Assembly: GCA_900543215.1 (NCBI GenBank)
Contig: UQQR01000002.1
Location: 1-64,000 of the forward strand
Length of the DNA: 64,000 bases
Direction of reading: 5' to 3'
Source: an uncultured Oscillospiraceae bacterium
GTDB taxonomy: Bacteria; Bacillota; Clostridia; Oscillospirales; Acutalibacteraceae
In this document: piece by piece, positions 40,708 through 50,340 of the stretch
How positions within the stretch are numbered: position 1 is the stretch's first letter
Layout of the letters: every line of letters starts with the position of its first letter
The notes under the pieces: generated by a model
Databases searched by the model: none
Told to the model about the DNA's origin: nothing
What the model saw: only the letters and a program-made list of their open reading frames with translations
Position numbers and translations under genes: made by a program

Positions 40708-42348
40708 TTATTTTTCAACCACCAGCAGGACGCCCTCCGGACCGATCTTTTGCTTAGGCTCTGTTAACAGATCTTCGGCAATGCACTTTTCAATCAAATC
40801 GTTCAAAAGGTTGATACCGGAAACCAACAGGTTATATGATTTGTATTCGTTTAAAAGGTGCTTTTGAATGTGCGAAAGCATATAGGCATACATCTCTTCG
40901 GCAATCTCTTTTGCAATATCCTCAATGGAGTCATAGTACTCACAAAGAAGATTGCGGAAATTCTCCCAGTCCTTTTGTTCAATCGCAACGATCCGCGGCT
41001 CTAAAATTTCCCCGTTTTTTCTTAAAAAGCCGCATTCAATCGCTTTCGCGGCAATTTCTCTTTGTGCTTCATCAAGCGTATTTATATCCATTCCACCGAT
41101 TGCTTTCAGTGTTAACCGTAGCTTTTCGTCGTTGGTGATTGTTTGGCCGCAATAAAAGTGTCTGTCCATTCTTTTGCCGTAAATATTGCGTATAAAAACA
41201 TAAGAATAGCCGCAGAAATCGTGCGTGTCGTTGCCGTCGCTGCCGTAAAAGCGAGCACTGCAAGATGTGCCATACGGGACGGCAATGGCAACGGTCGTGA
41301 ATTTCCGATGGGGTAACTCGATCCCTTTGAAAAACTCCGTTTCAAGAATTTCGTTCACACGCTCTTTAAGGTGCCATACCGATTCGCTGATTATCGTCCA
41401 AAGAATAAATCGCAAATCGGTTTGGCGGCTTAAATACGGAAAATTCAAAAATTCCTCGCGGTGCGATTGCAAGTGATTTTTCAGCTTTTCACACAGCTTG
41501 TCTAAATGCTTTGTGTAGATTTTTCCCGCTTCGTTAAACTCGCTGTTTTCTACAATAATCACATTTGAAATATATTTGTCACCCATTTTGCGCAAAAGTC
41601 CGTAGCTGCCATTTTCGCCTTTCAGCTGAATTTCCAGCTCGTCCTCAATATATGGCATGGGTACGCAAAGCTCATCGGAAAGTTCCTTGGCGCTTTTTGC
41701 CTTATCTTTGCAGGCGTAAACAAGATTTTGCGATAAGATCCGCTCCGCTTTTGTTCTTGGATCGTTACCGCTAGGATTTCCCGTTCCGATAAACGCCAAC
41801 GACACCGGTTTTAAGGATAAATTTCTTTCATTCATAATTTCAACCTCTTTTCTGACGGTATTTCGTGCAAAAAACAAACGCTGTTTTACGGTGGTTTCGC
41901 TGATATTAAGCTTTTTCGATATATCCTTTACCTTCATTTCGTCAAGATAATAAAGCACCATAACCTCTCGGTAAGCCTTGGACAGAAAAGAAATTTCCGC
42001 GAAAATTTTCCTTATTTGTTCCTGCTCGGCTGTTTCTTCGATAAAACTATCAATTTCATTCTCTTTTGCCGCGATTGCATAATCACCGTTTTCCATGCTG
42101 ATTGTTTGCCGTACACTGTTTCTCTTTTCGCAGTAATCGGCATAAATTCTGCGCGCAACAGTCCACACAAAAGCATAAAAATTCTCAATTTGCTCTTGCT
42201 TATGTACGGCTGATATTACGGCGAGAATAATGTCCGAGCATAGATCCTCCGCCTCATAAGAAGTGTTACATCTTCTGTAAGAAAACTGATAAATTTTATC
42301 AAGAAGCGCTTTGTCACCGATCAGCTTTAATATTTCGTTTGTTTTCAT
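40708..42348 (-). CDS. Sigma-70-like protein with a large C-terminal extension
   Basis: The protein has 546 residues. Residues 1-175 look like an ECF-type sigma factor: region 2 (RRCNTSYEAEDLCSDIILAV, then FVWTVARRIYADYCEK) and region 4 HTH (MKVKDISKKLNISETTVKQRL). Typical ECF factors end here. About 370 more residues follow: a winged-helix-like segment (about 205-260; AKSAKELSDELCVPMPYIEDEL) and a long domain I do not recognise, rich in aromatic residues. It could be a one-component sensor-sigma or a regulator that has lost polymerase binding. Confidence 0.75.
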   Translation of the reverse strand: MKTNEILKLIGDKALLDKIYQFSYRRCNTSYEAEDLCSDIILAVISAVHKQEQIENFYAFVWTVARRIYADYCEKRNSVRQTISMENGDYAIAAKENEIDSFIEETAEQEQIRKIFAEISFLSKAYREVMVLYYLDEMKVKDISKKLNISETTVKQRLFFARNTVRKEVEIMNERNLSLKPVSLAFIGTGNPSGNDPRTKAERILSQNLVYACKDKAKSAKELSDELCVPMPYIEDELEIQLKGENGSYGLLRKMGDKYISNVIIVENSEFNEAGKIYTKHLDKLCEKLKNHLQSHREEFLNFPYLSRQTDLRFILWTIISESVWHLKERVNEILETEFFKGIELPHRKFTTVAIAVPYGTSCSARFYGSDGNDTHDFCGYSYVFIRNIYGKRMDRHFYCGQTITNDEKLRLTLKAIGGMDINTLDEAQREIAAKAIECGFLRKNGEILEPRIVAIEQKDWENFRNLLCEYYDSIEDIAKEIAEEMYAYMLSHIQKHLLNEYKSYNLLVSGINLLNDLIEKCIAEDLLTEPKQKIGPEGVLLVVEK

Positions 42349-42427
42349 TTCGCACCTTAAATTTCATAATGATCATTACGCCTATATAGTCGACAAAATT
42401 AGAGGTTGGTTAGGTGAAAAATTAAAA

Positions 42428-43504
42428 TTATTTCATTTTTTCTTCAAGACAATGAAGTATGTATTTAAATTTATCTTCATCATTATAGGGTTTTAATGTT
42501 TTTGAATTAGTGATGATATTATAATATCTCTCAAAATCGGATGAGGGAACATTTTTTGACATTGTATTTCTGTCAAATGTTAAACCATCGAATAATGGTG
42601 ACGAATACTTATGGCCGCTACCTTTTAATTCAGCTTCTATTTCTTCGTATATCTGTATAACCTTTTCCATAGCGTTAAACATTTTTTCTTTATTTTGGAG
42701 TTTTGCGTATGCCATGCTTAAATCCTCATAAGCATTTGCCTTAAAATAAAGAAGATAGCCCTCATCACCAAGCGCTTTTATAATATCTAAAGCCCTATTA
42801 CAAACATCAATTGCAATTTCGGGATCACCCCAAAGATAATGATGTTTTGAAATAGTTAAAATGTCACACAAAATAGATTCTGAATGTGCAAGTATGCATT
42901 CCGATTTATAACTGGCACGTTCTTTCGCAGGAACGGAAAGACTTAACAATTCTCTCTTGGAATAGGCTGTGTCGGGCAATAAATTCGCAATCTCTAAAAC
43001 TTTTTCTCTCTTTCCGCAAAAAGAGTATGCAAATGCTAAATTAACAATAGTGCTATGCCGTATTTTATCAATATTGCAATCCCTTAAAATTAAATTTGCC
43101 TTTTGTTCAATATCAGAAAGCCATTGATCATTATCCTCATAAACCATTACTTTGTATTCGATTAAATCACTAAGCAATTTATGTTCGTTAGGGTATGTCT
43201 GTAATGCTTCTTCAATAATAGCAATACTTTTAGTAATTTCCCCTGTATGCGTATAACTACGTGCTTCTTTTAGAACATTTTCTATTATCTCACTCTTGTT
43301 ATCAAGTGAAATATCTAAAAGGTAATCCGAGGTTACACCAAAAAAATTAGATAATGCGGGAATAAGAGACAAATCTGGCAGAGCCAAACCGTTCTCCCAT
43401 TTGCTAACCGCTTGGTAAGAGATGTTAAGATAATCCGCTAACTTTTCTTGGGTTACATCCTGTGACTTTCTTAATTCTTTAATCTTTTCGCCGATTTTTA
43501 GCAT
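42428..43504 (-). CDS. XRE-family regulator with TPR-like domain
   Basis: The protein has 358 residues. An N-terminal XRE HTH (residues 1-60; LADYLNISYQAVSKWENGLALPDL) is followed by about 280 residues of helical repeats of tetratricopeptide type, as in peptide-responsive (RRNPP-like) regulators. No cognate peptide gene was seen beside it. The base composition is somewhat more AT-rich than the housekeeping genes nearby. Confidence 0.85.
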   Translation of the reverse strand: MLKIGEKIKELRKSQDVTQEKLADYLNISYQAVSKWENGLALPDLSLIPALSNFFGVTSDYLLDISLDNKSEIIENVLKEARSYTHTGEITKSIAIIEEALQTYPNEHKLLSDLIEYKVMVYEDNDQWLSDIEQKANLILRDCNIDKIRHSTIVNLAFAYSFCGKREKVLEIANLLPDTAYSKRELLSLSVPAKERASYKSECILAHSESILCDILTISKHHYLWGDPEIAIDVCNRALDIIKALGDEGYLLYFKANAYEDLSMAYAKLQNKEKMFNAMEKVIQIYEEIEAELKGSGHKYSSPLFDGLTFDRNTMSKNVPSSDFERYYNIITNSKTLKPYNDEDKFKYILHCLEEKMK

Positions 43505-43624
43505 TACAGTTCACCTCATTTTTTTATTTAAAAGCGCTTTCTGATTATATTATAAAACCTTTTGACTATAAAGAGTATAACATATCCGTTTACCGGAGTG
43601 CAACTGCAAGTTGAGTAAGCAACT

Positions 43625-43656
43625 TTAAAAATGCCGCCCACGGATATGGGCGGCAA
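43625..43656 (-). terminator. Terminator of the AraC-GyrI gene
   Basis: The stem TGCCGCCCA / TGGGCGGCA (43632-43640, 43647-43655) is followed on the minus strand by a T-run. Confidence 0.65.
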
Positions 43657-43660
43657 AATG

Positions 43661-44581
43661 CTATTTTTGAATGATCGGCATCCAAATTTCAATAAACCGT
43701 TTTTCTTTTTCATTTTTCGGAAACCAGTGATAAACCGAAATTTCGGGCGCGTTTGCAATTTCAAAATTATTTGCGGGCAGCCACTCCGATACAATTCGTT
43801 TTCTTATATCAAAATAGTCCTCAACTGGATACGGCTGATTTTCGGTTGTAAATACGGCATAAGTCTGTTTTGGAACCGTTATGTTTTCGAAGCCGAATTC
43901 TTTCATATATTCAAAGCCTGTAACTGCCGTGTTATACATATTTTCACGCTCGTATTTTTGGAGCTCGGCGGCATAGAAAAAGTCATATCCGTCATCCGAA
44001 ATATTCGTAATAAGGCACATATCAGTTCCCGTATCGCCGGATGCACCCTTTGCTCCCCGTAAAAGCCATTGTTTTGCCCTTGTTGTTTTGAATAATTCGC
44101 CCTCTTGGATTTTCCGATCCTCTCCGTAGGGCACTCCCGTAAAGTGCGCCTTGTAGCCCGTTAATATCATTTCGGGTTTTTCAATAATTTTGTAATCCAT
44201 AAGTGTTCCGCCCTCCAAAGAAATTTTTAAGACAAGACGGGAAAATGATTTTAAATTGCTGCCGCCCTTTTTTACTTCTGACGGCAATATACCGTGAAAC
44301 TTTTTAAAAGCCTTTGCAAAGCTGTCCGGACTTTCATAGCCGTATTTCAGTGCAACATCGATTACTTTTGTGCCACCTGCGGCAAGCTCCGTGCCGGCAA
44401 GCGATAATCTGCGGTTTCTGATATATTCGCCGACGGTAAATCCGCAAAGAATACCGAACACACGCTGAAAATGATAGCTTGACGAAAAGCTTTGTGCCGC
44501 AACTGATTCGTAGTCAATAGTTTCGGTTAAATGCGCCTCAATATAGTCGACAGACCTCTGCAAGCCTTTTATCCAATCCAC
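43661..44581 (-). CDS. AraC-family regulator with GyrI-like effector domain
   Basis: The start is GTG 44581, with AAGGAGG upstream, not the earlier in-frame codon at 44614. The 306-residue protein has an N-terminal AraC HTH pair (about 1-105; QSFSSSYHFQRVFG, YESPDSFAKAFKKFHGILPSEV) and a C-terminal GyrI-like/SOUL effector-binding domain (about 125-305). This layout is shared with small-molecule and multidrug-responsive regulators. A fragment of its 3' end is repeated at 40493. Confidence 0.88.
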   Translation of the reverse strand: MDWIKGLQRSVDYIEAHLTETIDYESVAAQSFSSSYHFQRVFGILCGFTVGEYIRNRRLSLAGTELAAGGTKVIDVALKYGYESPDSFAKAFKKFHGILPSEVKKGGSNLKSFSRLVLKISLEGGTLMDYKIIEKPEMILTGYKAHFTGVPYGEDRKIQEGELFKTTRAKQWLLRGAKGASGDTGTDMCLITNISDDGYDFFYAAELQKYERENMYNTAVTGFEYMKEFGFENITVPKQTYAVFTTENQPYPVEDYFDIRKRIVSEWLPANNFEIANAPEISVYHWFPKNEKEKRFIEIWMPIIQK

Positions 44582-44691
44582 GCTATCCCTCCTTGTCTGT
44601 CTGTATTTTATCAAAAGGCGGTTTGTTTTTCCCGATGTTCAGTGCGGACTATTGTCGGATCTCCGTGTGCCGCACGGTAATAAGCCGTAAA

Positions 44692-44721
44692 AACAAAAAA
44701 ACCGTACATAATGTACGGTTT
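44692..44721 (-). terminator. Terminator of the 5S rRNA unit
   Basis: On the minus strand AAACCGTACA-TTA-TGTACGGTTT is followed by TTTTTG, 6 nt after the 5S rRNA. Confidence 0.85.
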
Positions 44722-44726
44722 CATAT

Positions 44727-44842
44727 GTTGGCATCTACTTATTTTTCCGGGCAGCTTCCCGCCGAGTATCTTCAGCGCAAGCGAGCTTAACTTCCGTGTT
44801 CGGTATGGGAACGGGTGGACCCTCGCCGCAATCAACACCAAC
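44727..44842 (-). rRNA. rrf: 5S ribosomal RNA, stand-alone
   Basis: The minus strand has the full 5S pattern: terminal helix GTTGG/CCAAC, CACCCGTTCCCATACCG, AACACGGAAGTTAAG, and the closing arm CTCGGCGGGAAGC. Length is about 116 nt. There is no 23S or 16S gene beside it; upstream on its strand lies only the intergenic region before the PFOR gene. It has its own consensus promoter and terminator, so it is an independent unit and not the tail of a broken rRNA operon. Confidence 0.9.
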
Positions 44843-44872
44843 TTTATTGCCTGTCTTTTTGACAGCTTAGTC

Positions 44873-44901
44873 ATTATAGCACCGCGCGTTTCATTTGTCA
44901 A
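44873..44901 (-). promoter_or_regulatory. Consensus SigA promoter of the 5S rRNA
   Basis: On the minus strand a perfect TTGACA (44896-44901), 17-nt spacer and perfect TATAAT (44873-44878), starting about 30 nt before the 5S. A small CTGTC-AAAAA-GACAG hairpin lies in the short leader. Confidence 0.88.
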
Positions 44902-44944
44902 GCATTTTTTAAAAAATTTTTTTCGCGAGGCAAAAAAATTACTA

Positions 44945-44973
44945 TTTACACCGGAGCGGAAAAGTGTTATTAT
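44945..44973 (+). promoter_or_regulatory. Promoter of the PFOR gene
   Basis: TTTACA (44945-44950), a 17-nt spacer and TATTAT (44968-44973) point toward the PFOR gene, divergent from the 5S promoter. Confidence 0.7.
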
Positions 44974-45044
44974 ATTAATTGTATGAGGCATATTATATGA
45001 GTTAGGATAGCGTCTCATTAATTTTATTACAGGAGGAATTTTCA

Positions 45045-48000
45045 ATGGCCAGAAAATTCAAGACCATGGACGGTAATAATGCCGCGGCACATGTTGCATA
45101 CGCATTTACCGAGGTAGCCGGAATTTATCCGATTACACCGTCCAGTCCTATGGCTGACTATGTTGATCAGTGGTCGGCACAGGGACTTAAAAACATTTTC
45201 GGAACAACTGTAAATGTTGCCGAAATGCAGTCCGAAGCAGGCGCGGCAGGTACCGTACACGGCTCTTTGGCAGCCGGTGCGCTCACTACCACCTTTACCG
45301 CTTCACAGGGACTTTTACTTATGATCCCGAATATGTACAAAATAGCGGGCGAATTACTCCCCTGCGTTTTCCATGTATCTGCGCGCTGCGTAGCCAGCCA
45401 CGCACTTAACATCTTCGGCGACCATTCCGATGTTTACGCATGCCGTCAGACAGGCTTTGCAATGCTTGCCGAGACCAATCCGCAGGAGGTTATGGATTTA
45501 GCTCCGGTAGCTCACCTGGCTTCTATCGAGGGCAGAGTTCCGTTCATTAACTTCTTCGACGGCTTCAGAACCTCTCACGAAATTCAGAAAATTCAGATCT
45601 GGGATTATGAGGATCTTAAGGAAATGTGCGATATGGACGCTGTTGAGGCGTTCAGAAAGCGCGCTTTAAATCCTGAGCATCCCGTAATGCGCGGCTCTCA
45701 CGAAAACGGAGATATTTTCTTCCAGCACCGTGAGGCTTGCAATAAGTATTATGACGCTATACCCGGTATCGTTGAAAAGTATATGGACAAGATCAACGAG
45801 AAGATAGGAACCGACTATAAGCTCTTCAACTACTACGGCGCACCCGACGCCGAAAAGGTTATAGTAGCTATGGGCTCTATCTGCGATGTTGCGGAAGAGG
45901 TTATAGATTATTTAACCGCAAAGGGCGAAAAGGTAGGTCTTGTAAAGGTTCGTCTTTACCGTCCTTTCAGAGCGGACAAGCTGGTTGCCGCTATTCCGTC
46001 AACCGTTAAGAAGATTGCCGTTCTTGACAGAACAAAGGAACCCGGCGCTCTGGGCGAGCCGCTTTATCTTGATGTTGTTGCCGCTCTCGCAAAGGAAGGC
46101 AGACAGATGGACGCCGTTGTAGGCGGCAGATACGGTCTCGGCTCTAAGGACACTCCGCCTTCAAGCGTTTTCGCTGTATACAAGGAGCTTGACAAGGCAG
46201 AGCCGAAGCACAACTTTACAATCGGCATTAACGATGATGTTACCGAGCTTTCACTTCCCGAGGAAGAGGCTCCGAACACCGCTGCCGAGGGTACTATCGA
46301 GTGCAAATTCTGGGGACTCGGCGGCGACGGTACAGTCGGCGCTAACAAGGACTCCATTAAGATCATCGGCGACCATACCGATAAGTATGTTCAGGCTTAC
46401 TTCCAGTATGACTCGAAGAAGACGGGCGGTATCACAATTTCTCACCTGCGCTTCGGCGATAAGCCGATAAAGAGCCCATATTACATAAACAAGGCCGACT
46501 TTGTTGCCTGCCACAACCCGTCTTATGTAACAAAGGGCTACAAGATGGTTAACGATGTTAAGCCGGGCGGCGTATTCCTTATCAACTGCCAGTGGAATCT
46601 TGACGAGCTTAACCACCATATGCCGGCTGAGGCTAAGCGTTATATCGCAAAGAATAATATTCAGCTTTATACCGTTAACGCTATCGACATTGCGGCTGAA
46701 ATCGGTCTCGGTAAGCGTACCAATACCGTTTTACAGTCTGCTTTCTTCTCGCTTTCAAAGGTTCTTCCCGAAGCTGAGGCTATCGGCTATATGAAGGAAA
46801 AGGCCCAGAAGTTTATGAAGAAGGGCAAAGAAATAGTTGAGATGAACGAAAAGGCTATCGACGCCGGCGCTACCGCATATGTTAAGGTTGATGTTCCGGC
46901 TGACTGGGCTGACGCCGTAGACAATACCGCTCCCGTTAAGGAAGAGGGACCGGCTAAGCTTGTCAAGATGGTTGACGATATAATGAAGCCGGTAGGTCTT
47001 ATGAACGGCGACGCTCTTCCCGTTTCCGCGTTTATGGACCACGCAGACGGTACATTTGAGCAGGGCGCTTCCGCTTATGAAAAGCGCGGCGTTGCGGTTA
47101 TGGTTCCCGAATGGAACCCCGATACCTGCGCTAAATGTAACAAGTGCGCTTTTGTTTGTCCGCACGCTACCATCCGTCCGTTCGTTCTTACCGACGAAGA
47201 GGTTGCGGCCGCTCCCGACACCTTAAAGGTTTCGCCCAAGCCGTTCCTCAAGACAGATTATAAGTACGCTTTGACCGTTTCGCCGCTTGACTGTATGGGC
47301 TGCGGAGTTTGTATCGGTGTATGTCCGACCAACTCTCTTAAAATGGTTCCGCAGGAATCACAGCTTAAGGAGCAGGATTCCTTCGATTACTGCGTGGCAA
47401 AGGTAACAGAGAAGAAGGATGTCGCAACAGATGCCAATGTTATCACTTCTCAGTTCAAGAAGCCGCTTCTTGAATTCTCAGGCTCCTGCGCAGGTTGTGC
47501 GGAGACCTCTTACGCACGCCTTATCACACAGCTTTTCGGCGACAGAATGTATATTTCCAACGCTACCGGATGCTCCTCGATTTGGGGCGGTCCTGCCGCT
47601 ACATCGCCGTACACTACAAACGCCGAGGGTCACGGTCCCGCATGGGCTAACTCTTTGTTTGAGGATAACGCCGAGCACGGCTACGGTATGTATTTAGGTC
47701 AAAAGGCTATCCGTGACCGTCTTATAGGCGAGGTTAAGGAAATAGCCGCTTCCGATAAGGCAAGCGACGATGTTAAGAAAGCCGCCGCGGCTTATCTTGA
47801 CACCGTTAACGACGGCGCTAAGAACGGCGACGCCGCAAAGGCCCTTGTAGCCGCAATAGAGGCTGCCGGCGCAGATTGCGCTCTTTGCAAGGATGTTTTG
47901 GTTCACAGCGAGTATCTTGCCAAGAAGTCCATTTGGATATTCGGCGGAGACGGTTGGGCTTACGACATCGGCTTCGGCGGTGTTGACCATGTTTTGGCAC

Positions 48001-48581
48001 AGGGCCACGATGTAAATATTATGGTATTCGATACCGAGGTTTACTCAAATACCGGCGGTCAGGCCTCCAAGGCCTCCAACATCGGTCAGGTTGCGCAGTT
48101 CGCTGCCGCAGGTAAGGCAATCGCTAAGAAGAGTCTTGCCGAGATAGCTATGTCCTACGGATATATCTATGTGGCTCAGATAGCTATGGGCGCAGACCAG
48201 AACCAGACCCTCAAGGCTCTTAAGGAGGCTGAGGCTTATAACGGTCCGTCACTCGTTATCGGTTACGCTCCGTGCGAAATGCACTCAATTAAGGGCGGAA
48301 TGGTCAACTGCCAGAAGGAAATGAAGAAGGCCGTTGACTGCGGATACTGGGATATGTTCCGTTACAATCCGGCTCTTAAGGCTGAGGGCAAGAATCCGTT
48401 TACTATCGACAGCAAGCCGGCTACCACCGACTATAAGGACTTCATTATGGGCGAGGCTCGTTATTCCTCACTCACACGCTCCTTCCCCGAGCGCGCGGAG
48501 GTTCTGTTCGATAAGGCGGAAAAAACCGCAAAGGCTCGCCGTGCCCATCTTGAAAAGCTTCTTAAGCTTTACGGTGAATAA
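45045..48581 (+). CDS. nifJ: Pyruvate:ferredoxin (flavodoxin) oxidoreductase
   Basis: Converts pyruvate and CoA to acetyl-CoA, CO2 and reduced ferredoxin, the central anaerobic step. The 1178-residue single chain has all domains in order: pyrimidine-binding PITPSSPMADY at the start, gamma-like domain, two 4Fe-4S clusters (C695, C698, C701, C705 and C750, C753, C756, C760), and the C-terminal TPP-binding domain with GDGWAYDIGFGG and NTGGQASKA. GGAGG lies upstream. Codon use is strongly biased toward a small set, as in a highly expressed gene. Confidence 0.97.
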   Translation: MARKFKTMDGNNAAAHVAYAFTEVAGIYPITPSSPMADYVDQWSAQGLKNIFGTTVNVAEMQSEAGAAGTVHGSLAAGALTTTFTASQGLLLMIPNMYKIAGELLPCVFHVSARCVASHALNIFGDHSDVYACRQTGFAMLAETNPQEVMDLAPVAHLASIEGRVPFINFFDGFRTSHEIQKIQIWDYEDLKEMCDMDAVEAFRKRALNPEHPVMRGSHENGDIFFQHREACNKYYDAIPGIVEKYMDKINEKIGTDYKLFNYYGAPDAEKVIVAMGSICDVAEEVIDYLTAKGEKVGLVKVRLYRPFRADKLVAAIPSTVKKIAVLDRTKEPGALGEPLYLDVVAALAKEGRQMDAVVGGRYGLGSKDTPPSSVFAVYKELDKAEPKHNFTIGINDDVTELSLPEEEAPNTAAEGTIECKFWGLGGDGTVGANKDSIKIIGDHTDKYVQAYFQYDSKKTGGITISHLRFGDKPIKSPYYINKADFVACHNPSYVTKGYKMVNDVKPGGVFLINCQWNLDELNHHMPAEAKRYIAKNNIQLYTVNAIDIAAEIGLGKRTNTVLQSAFFSLSKVLPEAEAIGYMKEKAQKFMKKGKEIVEMNEKAIDAGATAYVKVDVPADWADAVDNTAPVKEEGPAKLVKMVDDIMKPVGLMNGDALPVSAFMDHADGTFEQGASAYEKRGVAVMVPEWNPDTCAKCNKCAFVCPHATIRPFVLTDEEVAAAPDTLKVSPKPFLKTDYKYALTVSPLDCMGCGVCIGVCPTNSLKMVPQESQLKEQDSFDYCVAKVTEKKDVATDANVITSQFKKPLLEFSGSCAGCAETSYARLITQLFGDRMYISNATGCSSIWGGPAATSPYTTNAEGHGPAWANSLFEDNAEHGYGMYLGQKAIRDRLIGEVKEIAASDKASDDVKKAAAAYLDTVNDGAKNGDAAKALVAAIEAAGADCALCKDVLVHSEYLAKKSIWIFGGDGWAYDIGFGGVDHVLAQGHDVNIMVFDTEVYSNTGGQASKASNIGQVAQFAAAGKAIAKKSLAEIAMSYGYIYVAQIAMGADQNQTLKALKEAEAYNGPSLVIGYAPCEMHSIKGGMVNCQKEMKKAVDCGYWDMFRYNPALKAEGKNPFTIDSKPATTDYKDFIMGEARYSSLTRSFPERAEVLFDKAEKTAKARRAHLEKLLKLYGE

Positions 48582-48597
48582 AATAGTTATTTAAACT

Positions 48598-48634
48598 GCA
48601 TTTACGCCCCGTTTTAGAAATGGGGCGTAAATGC
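48598..48634 (+). terminator. Hairpin after the PFOR gene
   Basis: The 13-bp stem GCATTTACGCCCC / GGGGCGTAAATGC has no T-run on the plus side and is immediately followed by TATAAT (48635-48640), so it may both end PFOR transcription and lie in the start region of the next gene. Confidence 0.55.
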
Positions 48635-48661
48635 TATAATAGTATATATTGAGGGGCAAAT

Positions 48662-50131
48662 ATGCACAAATTGAAATATTCATTATCACAAAAACAAATT
48701 GCGTTTTGCAGCATTGCGTTATTAACAACCTTGCTGATACCAATGATTGTAATTGGTTTTTATAATCATCCGAGTTATGATGACTTCGGATATGCGTCAC
48801 TTACCGTAAAAGCATACAGAGACCACACTTCAATACTTGCTGCCGCTATGCGGCAGATCAAAAACAGTTATTACGAATGGCAGGGAACCTATTCGGCTAT
48901 ATTCATTTTTTCGCTGCATCCGGCGATATTCGGAGAAGGCTTTTATTCCTTGACAACACCCATTCTCCTTGTTTCGCTTATAGGATCATCAGTTGTTTTT
49001 ATGAAATTGATCTGTTGTGATATTTTGAATATTTCAAAATATAATACAATAACTTTAACCTGTGTAATTCTTGTATTGTGTATGCAGATACCGGAATCGG
49101 CGGTAGAGGCGTTTTATTGGTATAACGGAAGTATGTTTTATACCTTTTTCTTTGCACTTATGTTGCTCTTCTTTTCTTGCCTTATTAAGCAGCTCTTTAT
49201 TAAAAGAGACAAAAAAAGTATTCTCGCGCTTACTGCGGCACCGTTGCTTTCAATAATAATCGCAGGCGGAAATTATACTACCGCATTACTTACGGCGGTA
49301 ATTCTATTCTTTTTTTGCGTATATACTGTGTGGCAAAGGAAAAAATATCCCCTGTCTGTTCGTTTATGGGTATATTTGCTTATTGTCCTTTTTGCAATCG
49401 GATTTTTTATCAGTGCGTCGGCTCCGGGTAATTCTGTGAGACAAGCTTATTTTGAAAAACAAACCCCTATTCATGCTATAATTCAGGCGTTCGGTTTTTC
49501 AATTGATTTCATAAGAAAATGGTGCGACAGTCTTGTAATACCTGCGGCAATGCTGTTTATAACCCCGATTTTGTATGCGGCCGCAAAAAAATCTAAATTT
49601 TCTTTCAAATATCCCTTATTGGCACCTATAATATCCGTAATACTGATTGCGGTTCAGTTTACGCCTCCGTCATATGCACAAAATTCTTCGAGCGGCGGCA
49701 GACTTAAAAATATTGTTTTTTATTCGTTCATTTATTTATTCGCTTTTTGTATTTATTATATTTGCGGATGGTTGTCACACCGGATATTCTCATCCGAATG
49801 CACGAATGATAGTGACAAAAATGCGGAATTTGAGAAAAACAATCTTTTTTATTACGGTTCGATTGCAATAATTGCTATCGCTTTACTTTGCTATACACCG
49901 AATTTCAAACAAGTTACATCTGTATCTGCGGTAATTTCTCTTAAAAATGGGGAAGCTCAGGCTTATGATGAAGAAGTGAAGGAGCATCTTAAAATTCTCG
50001 AAGATCCCGAACAGAAAATTGTGGAATTTGAACCGCTGAAAAATCGCCCTTATGTTTTATTTTGGAGTGATATAGAACCTGATGTTGTTAAAAAATACTA
50101 CGAAAAAGATTCTGTAACACTAAAATCTTAG
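48662..50131 (+). CDS. Multi-spanning membrane protein (DUF6056-like)
   Basis: A 489-residue protein with about ten to eleven membrane helices, an early DDFGY motif (about residues 40-44) on the outside loop and a charged C-terminal tail. The layout resembles GT-C fold glycosyltransferase-related proteins and, from memory, DUF6056. It is more AT-rich than the neighbouring genes, which suggests recent acquisition. Polysaccharide work is inferred from the adjacent MBOAT/DHHW pair. Confidence 0.65.
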   Translation: MHKLKYSLSQKQIAFCSIALLTTLLIPMIVIGFYNHPSYDDFGYASLTVKAYRDHTSILAAAMRQIKNSYYEWQGTYSAIFIFSLHPAIFGEGFYSLTTPILLVSLIGSSVVFMKLICCDILNISKYNTITLTCVILVLCMQIPESAVEAFYWYNGSMFYTFFFALMLLFFSCLIKQLFIKRDKKSILALTAAPLLSIIIAGGNYTTALLTAVILFFFCVYTVWQRKKYPLSVRLWVYLLIVLFAIGFFISASAPGNSVRQAYFEKQTPIHAIIQAFGFSIDFIRKWCDSLVIPAAMLFITPILYAAAKKSKFSFKYPLLAPIISVILIAVQFTPPSYAQNSSSGGRLKNIVFYSFIYLFAFCIYYICGWLSHRIFSSECTNDSDKNAEFEKNNLFYYGSIAIIAIALLCYTPNFKQVTSVSAVISLKNGEAQAYDEEVKEHLKILEDPEQKIVEFEPLKNRPYVLFWSDIEPDVVKKYYEKDSVTLKS

Positions 50132-50340
50132 CAATGGTTTTTTGTTCTGTGATTGCACATTCCGCAAAAATGGCTTATATGTCGTAGTATAAACAGATAT
50201 TGCTCAATTACATTCTGCAAATATATGCTGACCGACCTGTGGCTGAAGTGTATAACATTTTTTGTAACCTTTTTGTATCTGCTAATTTAAGACTTTATGT
50301 AGTATAATGTTAAAAGAAGATTATTTGAACGAGGTTGCAT
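50132..50340. other. AT-rich intergenic region, no gene seen
   Basis: The 209-nt stretch has scattered stop codons in all frames. A TATAAT-like TAGTATAATG near 50300 probably serves the next gene, but no matching -35 is clear. Confidence 0.5.
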
